Assembly: GCA_020726505.1 (NCBI GenBank)
Contig: JAHLEZ010000002.1
Location: 2,666,001 to 2,730,000, forward strand
From: Leptodontidium sp. MPI-SDFR-AT-0119
Lineage: Eukaryota; Ascomycota; Leotiomycetes; Helotiales; Leptodontidiaceae
Reading direction: 5' to 3'
Length of the DNA stretch: 64,000 nucleotides
The stretch's first letter is position 1; the number at the start of each line of letters is the position of its first letter. The notes under the pieces are model-generated. The model saw only the letters and a program-made list of their open reading frames with translations, was not told the DNA's origin and made no database searches. This document shows positions 54,600-64,000 of the stretch, in pieces. Made by a program: the position numbers and the translations under genes.

Positions 54600-57500
54600 G
54601 TTTCCTTTATATTTCTTTAGTAATTAATACACTGTATTTTTAGTTACTTTCTTATATTTTAATCGACGACACTATTAACTTACCTTACTATAACCTTCTT
54701 ATAATAACGCACGATATTAAATAACGGAAACATTAACTACGGCTACAGTAACCTTAAGATAAGTAGGTTCGGTAACATTATAATGCCCCTTAACTTTATT
54801 TTAATAGAAGTAACTCTTTCGTTTAGACCTAGAATTACTATTAGGCTAAGCCTTAACACCTTTATATTCTCTAAGGACATTACTTTTTAAACCTTAGAGA
54901 CTTTTTAAAAGAGGAACAAGGGAAAGAAAGAAAAGTAAGGGACTAGTAGCTCTAATTCTGTTAATCTTATAAGGTTATATTAATACTCTAGCCTTACCTT
55001 TACTATAAACGACTTAAAGAACCTAAAAATCTATCTTAGTTAGCTTATACTTATCGCCGGAACCCTGAATACCCTTATCTTTAATAGAATTAATGTTAGT
55101 AACTACTTCTAGATTCTCGATTAATACTTTATAACGTATATAGTCACTAGTAATTAAGTCAAGAAAGAATAGGTTATTAAGTACGCTACTTAAGCTTATA
55201 TATAGACTATTCAGAAGCTTTTAGGCTTTAAAGAGGGTAACTATACTAGCTTTAAGGATGCCGTAATCTAGGAGTACTAGCGTGATAATATAGAGCGTCG
55301 CCTACATACTAATAGTTATCTTAACCGACTTAAGTATGACTTTAAGACTCTTACAGGGGACGGCGAGCCTACTCTTAAATAGTGCCGCGACTTCCTCCGA
55401 GTATTTAGAGAGGTTACTATTAATTATATTAACCGCGGCAACCTTATTAACAAGTAAGCCTCTGTAAGATTTATCTTCTCCCTTCCTTAGAATCTACGAA
55501 CTAAAGCTATACGGGCTGCTTCCAAGAATAGTAGAACCTTAAACATTAACAATATAAACTTATTTAAAAAGGTCTACTCTATTATAAAGGCTTACCTTAA
55601 CTCTAAGAGGGAGCTAAGCGCTATTACTAAAGAGTAAGGCATTACCGACCGAGTATAGGGCAACACTAATAGCACTAACCTATTTATTGAGCGCTTTATA
55701 CCTTAGCTAACGACTTATATTATTTTGCCTCGTAATAGTAAACTAACACCCCGGCACTAGTTTAACTTTATTAATTATAAGGATAACTCTATATAAGACG
55801 AGATTTCTAGAGTATTAAAGTAATAAGACAAGGAGTTATTTATATTTAATTTCCTCTTTACCTTAAAGAAAGTTACTAAGAACTTAAGTAAGGTTAATAT
55901 AAGAGATTTAGATTTTATTACTAAAGGGTTAGAACATATAAGGATTCTTAAAGTAGTGGTTTAAAGAGCCTCTAATACTAACTTTACTACTAAAGTTAAT
56001 ATATTTATATTTTTTAAAGAGGCTTAAGAGTAAACTGCCGTTGACTATAATATAGTAAATTCGAGTTCCTTAGGGTACAATAGGCGCGCTAGGGATGATT
56101 ATAGTTGTCGCTAGTATATGAATTAACACTAGCTAAGTATAAGACCTTAAGAGTATTATAGTTATATAAACTAATACTATAACTATAAGAAATAGATTAG
56201 TCTTAGTATTATTTACGAAGCCGACAATACTAATTATATTTGTATTAGCCTATAGCAGGAGGGGAAGAAGTTATACCCCGTCTAGTTTCCCTCGGACGAA
56301 AGGTCTAAAAGACATTATATCTTAACGCGAGTCTTAAACACCTTATATAACCTTAACCTTAAACGTCGAGCCAAAGTAATTAAAGAACTCCTTAATATAA
56401 GAAAAGAAGTTATACTTACTAGGGAAAATGGAAATAAAGAGGCATAATCTCTGACTGTTCTTGTTATAAGTTATATTAAGCTTATCAAAGAACTTACAGG
56501 GGACCTTAACTCAGATATTATTAGTTAATAGGACTATACTAAATACTAATTAGTATAAATCTAAAATTTACTAACGTATAATACTAACGGTACTAATTCT
56601 GAAGTTATAGTAGCTCTAGTCGAGACTAAGCAGCGAAAGGGAGTACTTAGATAAGAGCCGTATAAGACTTCAGACAAGCTCTAAAAAAAGATTAAGTCTT
56701 AATTTACTTATAGTAAACTAAAAGTACCCCGCAATATTAAAGAATTAGTTAAGTTCGTTAATGTTATAGACGTTAATAGCCTAGTAGAGACTAGAATAAC
56801 ACTATAATAGATTCTAGCCTGTAATAAGTCTAAAGTCTTTAACCTAAGCACGAAAACGACATCTACTACGACACTGAAAATACCTTCTAAAATATTACTT
56901 ACTAGTAATATAATAAGAAAGAGAGCTTTGAAGTCTAAGGTACTAGTAATATTATTGGCTATCCCTAGACTTATATTCCGTATAGCGTTACCCTAAAGTC
57001 CTCGCGTGTAAGAGGCGTTAACTTAAAATAGTTATAAACTTAATAATATCTTGGACAAATTACTTGTATAAAAGGAGCTTCCCGGAAACCTTACGCTAGG
57101 AGAAATTATAGTCCTTATTAACCCGCCTAAGGTATCTCGTCTTTTGACTAAGACAATTAATCAACGAATATAAAGGGAATCGATTACTAGTATTACTAAT
57201 GTTAGAGCTCTATACTTTGAGAACTCAGAATTGTTACCTAAGGAAACTATTATTATCTCTTAGAGGCCACTTAATAGTGCTCCCTACACTCTTCCCTATC
57301 ACGACAATACTAATACTTATATAACACCAAAGTATAAGGAACGCCTTAAAAGGATTAAATAAAAGAACCTATAAATAAGGTTTAAGCATTAAGAAAAGTA
57401 TATTATAACTCACAGCTTTATTCTAAGGAACCTACTAGCGGTAAAGTTTAGGACTCAATAAAGACGCTAGCGACTTCAACTGTTTATATAATAAGAAGCT

Positions 57501-60500
57501 CTTATTAATAACTTAATATTATAGTTTATAGTTAGCGCTATTTCGGTCTTTAGTTTAATTCTTATAATATTACTTAAAACTATAATATTACTTAGCAAGT
57601 ATATCTTTAAGAACCTTCTAACAAAACGTACTTGCGCTTAAGAACTACTATATACTAAAGTAACCTTACTAAGGACAATATCTAAGACAAGAAACTTATA
57701 CTTTTTACTAATACTAAAGGTTATTATTATTATATCTAGCCGAACTAAGGTTATTAATATTAGAGTTACCCTTAATATAGGAACTAAAGTTAGTTATATG
57801 ACACTTAAAGCAGCTACTTTCCTGGAGCTCCTTATTACTAGAAGCCAGACTATAGCTTTAAAGACAATTACTAGAGTTAAGTCCCGATTTATTAGTTTTA
57901 TTAATAATATTATAGTTACTATAAGTAACTATGTTATTAATAATAGATTTTATATTATAGACGCCCTTAATATAAAGGTTATTTTAAGCTTTTTATTCTT
58001 CCGTAAAGCCAAAGTATTATTCTATTATTCTAAAGATTATAATAGAGGTATTATGCTAGCTTAGTTTTAGGATTAGCGATTAAGAGACATTACTATAGTT
58101 AAAACTAACGATACTATAAATAATACTAAGGACGCTAAAACTCTTTAAAAAAAAACAAGATAAGTATAATCTTTCTAAAATAAACGGATTTTAAAAATAA
58201 TTATAAAAAAGAAGACTTCTTAGGAAAAGAGTAACTAATTATATATCGAGTGCTATTGTCAGTGCCTTAGAATACTCAATTAACTCCTTATAATATAACC
58301 CTTAATTATTAAAGCTTAGGGGTAAGCTTTATAAAGGGGGGGACAAAGTAATACTAAGTAATAATAATAAAGGCGATACTATTCTTATTAAGTACTTAGA
58401 AAGAGAGTTTTGCGTCCTGAAATTAGTACTTAATGATTTTTAGTAAAAGGTAATCTTAGATATATTCCTAAAAGAGAAGTCAACTATAGAACTATTCTTT
58501 CTTAAAACTTTTAAAACTAGTTCTTTAACTAAAGCCACGCCTACCTTTAAATAAACAAAGAACTATAACAATCTCTTAATTAAGAACCCCTTTTAAAGTA
58601 CTTAGAATATTATTACTCGGATTAACATTATATATAAATTAAAAGCTAAGAAGGTCTAGTTAGTTAACGAAGCCGACCTTATAGGCGACCCCTTGGGAGA
58701 GAGAAATGATTAGTATAAGAGATTAAAAGATAGAGGGACTAAGTAAAAATAGTTGGGGAGATATTAAGATTTGTTATTATTACGCTTTATTAGTATACCC
58801 TATAACTCTTGACTTACGCCGGAGAGACTAGTTAAACTCAATATTAAAAAGCTATTATAACCTAAAGAGAGAGCTCTCTTTAACAAAATAATAATTAATA
58901 GAAAAAGAGCTATAGTGTTCGACTAGCCCGAATATAATAGATTTTACGAAGATGTCTCTCCCCTAGTCGTTATTAAGACTATTAAGCACAAAGCCTAGTA
59001 AGCCCCTAACTTTCCGTTACTACGAGCTTTAGTCCCAGAAGTTATAAAAATAATATAAGAGCGTCTTAACAAAGGTGTTCTTAAGCTTTCTAAAGGCCTA
59101 TATCAAAATACTTAGTTTTTAATAAAAAAGAAGGAATCTAGAAAATACAAACTTATTAACTTAGCTATTATATTAAATACTATTACACAAAAGGATACTA
59201 ATCTTCTACCTTTAATAAATGAGTTCTCCAAAGAATTCGCTAATTACCACGTCGCTAGCCTCGTTAACTTATACTCCGGCTATAATTAATAAACTCTCTA
59301 CAAGTCTAGCCGAGACATAACTACTTTTTATATTCTAAACGTAAGCCTAATTAAGAACACAACTCTTCCCTAAGGTGTCACAAACTCTATTACTTAGTTT
59401 ATTAAAACAATCACTCGTATACTAAAGCTACTAATTCCTAGTATATTTATACTATTCTTAAATAATATAAGAGTTAAGGGACTATATATAAACTATAACT
59501 AAAAAGAAGCTCGTCCTAGAATCTAAAGATTTATTCTAAAGTATATTTAAAACCTTAATAAGACGCTAGAACGCTTAGAGAGAGTAAGTGTTACTATTAA
59601 ACCAAAGTCTTAGTTTTATTTAAATAGTATAAATATTATAAAATACGCCTATAACTCTAAGGGGAGAGAACCTTCGGCAAGACACTTAGTTAAGATTAAG
59701 AACTAAAACCCGCTAAGTAACCTAATAAAAGTCAAGGCATTCCTAGGCCTTATTATTTACTTCTAAATTTAAATTAAAAACTTCCGACTAATCGCTAAGC
59801 TATTATACGCACTGTCTAGAAAAGGAGTCAAATTCTTTAAGACCTAAAGATTCACGACAAAGTAATACAAACTTTAAAAGATACGTTATACTCATTCCTA
59901 GTTTTATATTAAATTAATTATAGCGAAGGTACTAAAGAGATAGTTATTAGTATCGATTCTAGTAACACTAGTTAAGGCGGTTTTCTTGGCTAAAGAGACT
60001 CTCTAACAAACAAGATACGACCTACGAAGTACAAAAGTAGTTTTTAAAGCAAGACTAAAGCCAAGTATAATACTACTAAGCGAGAGTGTAAAGGCATACT
60101 CTATATTTTAAAGAAGCTCAAGATCTGGCTTATTAGTGTATACTTTGTTATTAAAATAAACGCTAATACCTTAGTTACTCAATTAAATAGAGCTATATAT
60201 AATTATTTTAGTGCCCTACTTGTGAAAATAGGTGAGCCAATCAGAAGAGAGGAAGCGCAGTAGGTGAACACGTGATTAGAGACAAAGTAGATTGCTTGCT
60301 TGCTTGAGAGAAGAGCCATAAGGGCTCTTCGGTAGTTATATACATAATATTAGCTTCTCTAGAAGCTTCGACGACTACGTAATCGATTACGTGGCTCTTA
60401 CGGACTACGTAATCGAATACGAGAGTAATTTCCGGTCCGCGTAAGCAGTGGAGATTACTCCGGCTATTCTCGCGTAGAATCGGCACGAGTTACCGAAGTC

Positions 60501-62560
60501 AAAATCTAACACTACTCACTAAATAGCTTGCTTAAATACGCTTGTTTAATTTCGAAATTCAGTATATTAAAAGCTTAATATACGTCGTTACTAATTAGCT
60601 CTTTAGGAGGCTAAGGTATACTAACGACACGCCAAAAAAAAGTAATATAAACGAAGATTAAATACTTTTTAAGTTAAGAGCTTACGAGATTTACTTTATA
60701 AAAGTATCTAACGCCAAAAAACTTACTAATTTAGAATCCGAAGAAGTAATAATAAACCTTAAATTACACAAACGAAGCGACATTTTACTAAATATAAAAG
60801 TAAAAGTATAATACTTAAGAGACAAAGGGGAACTTAGCTCCTCTAATAGTTTAAGTTCTAATAGAAAAGGGCTACTTGTCTTAACTAATAAATATAGCGA
60901 AGGATACTAATAAATTGCCTGATACTTAACGACACTTAAAACTTCTAAAAATATAACTAGAAAGTAGTTCCGTGTTTTTAAACAAGAAGCCTTAAACTAT
61001 AGTGTGTATAGTCGCCGGATTTAAAGGCTTCTTATAAAAGGTTTTATTATTAAGCTTATTATTAATACTAATAAGGAGAAGGAAATTATACTTTAGAGCT
61101 ACTATAATAATTCTAGTTATAAAGGGAGAGAAAGTACTTACTACCGTATTATTATATAGTACTTTTGGAAGGGACTGTTTATTAATTATATAAAATACGT
61201 CTAAACGTATAAAAATTATTAACTCTGATTAACGAAACGTCTTAAGGAGCCTCTTTACCTTATAACATTAAATGGACTTATAGAAAAGTGGGCATTAAAT
61301 GTTACTTATATACTACTACATAAGGGAAAAGGCTACCTTGTTGTTATAAAAGACGACATAAGTAAATAGGCTAAAGCTAAAGCTCTCCTTATTAAAGAGG
61401 CCAAATATATCGCTGCTTTTATTTAAGAAGATATTATTTGCCGTTATAAGTTATTTTAGAGACTTATTATAAATAGAGGAACTAAGAATATAAGGGAAGT
61501 ACTAAAACTACTCAATAAAATAGAGGTCGAGCGAATCAAGATCTCAGTATATAACGCTAGAGCTAATAAAATAATTAAACGAAACTATAGACTTATTAAG
61601 AATACCTTGTTAAAAATAAAAGGACGTTAAACTAATAACCTTTCTATAGTGTTATTTATTAATAAAACTATTATATATAGTCTAATTAGTTATATACTAT
61701 TTTATATAGTATATAGTAGGGAGGCGATTTTACTTATCGAGACAAGAAACCTAATATAGAGAACGTTATTTACTAAGGAGGTTCGTGACTAATCAAAGTT
61801 ACTATAGCTTAGGGCTATATAGTTTTAAATAAGACAAGAACATATTAATAAGGCTATCTTTAGGAAGACTCGGCGTCGTTAAAAAGGTAAGGAAGCCTTT
61901 AATCTTAAACACAATATATAAAAGAGACTATTTAAAAAAAAGACTTAGTCCTTCGCTAAGACTTAGTACAAAAGAATAATATATCCTTAAACCGAGCACT
62001 CGACTTTAAGTGGCTAAGTCTTTACGAGATTACTAAAACTTATATTAATAAAGGCTATTATAGACTTAAGGAACTCGGCGATAATAGCCCTTGGCTACAA
62101 TAAACCTTCGCTAGTAATAAACTTAAGCTCTTTTATAAGAGGAATAACTTTATTTATAATAATAGTAATAAAGTAAGAGAGGCCTTTAGCGAAGACGACA
62201 ACTTAACCCCTTTAAATCTTAAACTAAATATTAATTTATAATACTTTAACGACTCTGAATTCTTAGAGAACTTTACGATTCTAATAATATAACGTGTTAA
62301 GGACGATAAGATAGTGATTAAAGTCCCTGAATTATTAGTATAGTAGCGTAGTAAGTATTAAGTAATGTCTAACTCGGAATAAATATACACGCTCTATATA
62401 TTAGCGTCGCTAATAACATTTCTTTAGCTAAATAAACCCAGCCCCAATAACTATTACTCACTTTCACGAGTAACCGTCGCGATATAAAACTTAAAGTTAA
62501 TACTTTAGTATTGAGGCTTTAGTGTTAAGGAGCTAGTACGAGGACGTACCCCTAGTCTTT
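54600..62560 (+). pseudogene. Gypsy-3 gag-pol relic
   Basis: Gag lies at about 55150-55600 (RRLHTNSYLNRLKYDFKTL, FIFSLPS). A retropepsin-like domain lies at about 57760-58040 (GTKVSYMTLKAATFLELLI, then NNRFYIIDALNIKVILSFLF), including the clean piece 57798-58064. The RT lies at about 58980-59760 (NFPLLRALVPEVIK, ERLNKGVLKLSKGLYQN, ASLVNLYSGYN, FLNNIRVKG) with the YxDD region reading FLNN. The RNase H end (KVKAFLGLIIYF) reaches 60220, where a solo LTR cuts it. After the LTR, VVTN.LFRRLRYT resumes. Integrase spans about 61080-61900 (GYLVVIKDDIS.AKAKALLI, FQRLIINRGTKN, ISVYNARANKIIKRNYR). Stop codons, nearly all TAA/TAG, are dense. Confidence 0.75.
60221..60580 (+). repeat. Solo LTR of a further retroelement family, little mutated
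   Basis: It starts TGTGAAAATAGGTGAGCC and ends near 60580, just before the interrupted Gypsy-3 frame resumes (GTCGTTACTAAT). GC content is clearly higher than in the host element. It contains the 16-bp perfect palindrome ACGTAATCGATTACGT (60377-60392) and a partial second copy nearby. No clear duplication could be recognised at the ends, and the 3' end is approximate. The minus-strand frame at 60241-60486 lies inside it and is not considered a gene. Confidence 0.6.
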
Positions 62561-62564
62561 AAAG

Positions 62565-64000
62565 GGGGAGATAACATACTACCGCACATTAAAATCATTA
62601 AAATGATCGCTAAACTGACTTTATATTACTAAGAACCACGATTTAGGACACTTTAGTACTATAATAAACACGAAGAAGAGCCTATATAGTCTTAAGTAAG
62701 TTAAAGAGAATATTAGCCCCGCGCTATAAGAACACCTATCTCTTAAAGCAAAGCTCAACAAAAAACCAGCGCCTTTATAAACTACTTACTACATACGAAT
62801 ATACAATAAGTTTAAAACAAGACTGCTATTATTAAACTAACGATATTTTAGGCGACAGAAAGTAACTTCGTTTAAATAGGCTAGTTATTAGGCTCGATCC
62901 GCAGGACTAGATTTTAAAACGGCAAGTTAAACCTATAGCCTAAGCCAGAAATTCGAGTCTAACGTGTTAGACACCTCGAAGAATATAAACGTAATATACT
63001 TAGGCGCTAACTCTTAGTAACTAATAAAAAAAAAGGAAATAATAAAGTAAGTCTATTATTCTTAAAGACAAAGTCAACACTTATAGAGCTATTAACCTAA
63101 CTATAGTACACAGTAATTTATAAAAGACAATACCAAGAGCATTATTAATAAACTAACCTTAAACTAGTAAGTAGATCACACGATTTATATAAGGCAGGCA
63201 GAAGTCTAGGAAATCTCCTAGTAAAAGAGCTAATAATACGCTTAGAATTAGAGCCGTGCTCTTTAAAACCTTAAGGACTATTTATAATAGCTTTAAATTT
63301 AGGAATTTACTAGTTAACACTCTCATTAATAAGCCTAAATAAGTCTTAGGGAAGTTCGCGATTTATTTAAGAAGATCTCTTATTATAGGCGATAGAATAT
63401 AATTAACGCTAACCCTACCTTACGTGCTAGAGATTTAAGTATATTATTAGCCGACGACCCTTAATTAGTGAACCTTTTAGAGATCGAGTGTTAGTTAACT
63501 ACCCTTAATTAGCTCTATTTAAAGTCTCTCGCCTATTAAGTTAAGGCCCCTTCTATATATACGTTAATACCTCCTAGTCCCTTCTCGTTAGAAAGTCTAA
63601 AAGAATAAAGACTTCTCTTACCGTTTATTAGTACTAGTAAATAAGAAGTAATATACTTTGTACTTAAAGTGTTAATAAGAGACTATAAGTTATAAATAAC
63701 TTTTAAATATAATATAATAGTTTTACGACTATAATAGACTTATAAGTAAGAGTGCCGCTATTTTAGGCTCACATTAATATCGCTAAAGTAATAAAGACTC
63801 TATACCCTTAACTTTTAGTTAAGTTTAGTAATAATAAGTACTAGCAACTAATTAAGGCTAAGGGAGCGACCTTAAGTGTTCTTATAAATGTTTCGTTACC
63901 GCTTATTATATTATTTTAAGAGGTGTCGTTAAGTAAAACGGATAGGGATAAAGCTAATAACTCATAAAGTAACTAGTTAAGAGTTAAGTCTAACTTCGAC
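62565..64000 (+). other. Unassigned transposon-like region with a degraded frame
   Basis: Downstream of the Gypsy-3 integrase and a GGGGGAGA purine tract (62566-62573), no LTR is seen. From about 63350 one plus-strand frame reads for about 150 codons with only TAA/TAG stops (REVRDLFKKISYYRR, NPTLRARDLSILLADDP, LVNLLEIEC, RLLLPFISTSK). It could be an additional 3' ORF of Gypsy-3 or the gag of another nested element. I recognise no domain. 62600-63300 holds nothing I can assign. Confidence 0.4.

Larger units (their letters stand above)
53554..64000 (+). mobile_element. Gypsy-3, distinct Ty3/Gypsy element (runs off the window)
   Basis: It begins with a 281-bp LTR (53554-53834) inside the Gypsy-2 RNase H sequence. 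Plus-strand gag, protease, RT, RNase H and integrase relics follow to about 62560, then a 1.4-kb segment with an extra degraded frame. The 3' LTR was not found, so the element, or something nested in it, continues past 64000. A different solo LTR is inserted at 60221-~60580. Pol motifs differ from Gypsy-1. Confidence 0.75.

Noticed and set aside
1..64000. CRISPR arrays, prokaryotic operons, rRNA or tRNA genes.
   Set aside because: No regular repeat-spacer array was seen, and no rRNA or cloverleaf-like tRNA sequence was recognised. Introns and gene families are fungal.

Overview
The window looks like nuclear DNA of a filamentous ascomycete (Pezizomycotina). It combines fungal-specific gene families (a HET-domain protein, a protein with the STAND-type fungal N-terminal domain, an APH-like kinase family, GMC oxidoreductase and cupin), short GT-AG introns, and dense nested retroelements. 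The retroelement frames are broken almost entirely by TAA/TAG codons in very A+T- and TpA-rich sequence, which is the signature of repeat-induced point mutation (RIP). The species cannot be named from the sequence.

Layout. 1-1113: ordinary sequence with one small Cys-rich reading frame. 1114-21498: one nested insertion block. A minus-strand Tad1/I-type LINE (poly-A end at 1125, 5' end near 21486, target-site duplication at both ends) is split between ORF1 and ORF2 by Gypsy-1 (5614-19913, TSD TAGTA). Gypsy-1 is itself split in its RNase H region by Copia-1 (9655-17351, TSD TTCCT). A solo LTR of the Copia-3 family (2311-2566, TSD ATAAG) also sits in the LINE. 21499-33944: a gene island of near-normal base composition. 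It holds an intact HET gene, a frameshifted HAD-phosphatase-like gene, a broken STAND-type N-domain/ubiquitin-like/zinc-ribbon gene, a 5'-truncated GMC oxidoreductase, an APH-like pseudogene with five RIP-type stops, an intact small cupin and a small Cys-rich gene. 33945-64000: a second nest. A Fot1/pogo DNA transposon is cut by Gypsy-2 (minus). Gypsy-2 carries Copia-2 (35666-51399, TSD TAAAG), which in turn carries Copia-3 (39322-47365, TSD AAGTG). Gypsy-2 also carries a solo Gypsy-3-type LTR (52202-52481, TSD GTAC) and a further Gypsy element (Gypsy-3, from 53554 to beyond the window), which is cut by a less mutated solo LTR (60221-~60580).

The most notable signal is in the Copia elements. 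Copia-1, Copia-2 and the unrelated-looking Copia-3 each carry, between pol and the 3' LTR, a gene on the strand opposite gag-pol. These genes have recognisable spliceosomal introns, a Cys-containing core and a helical C-terminal part. They keep longer readable frames than gag-pol and look like a shared antisense accessory gene. I do not recognise its function.

The island genes do not form a pathway. HET and STAND-type N-domain proteins are both families linked to fungal allorecognition, but only the HET gene still looks intact. Several neighbours carry single-base frameshifts beside short homopolymers, or in-frame stops explained by C-to-T or G-to-A change.
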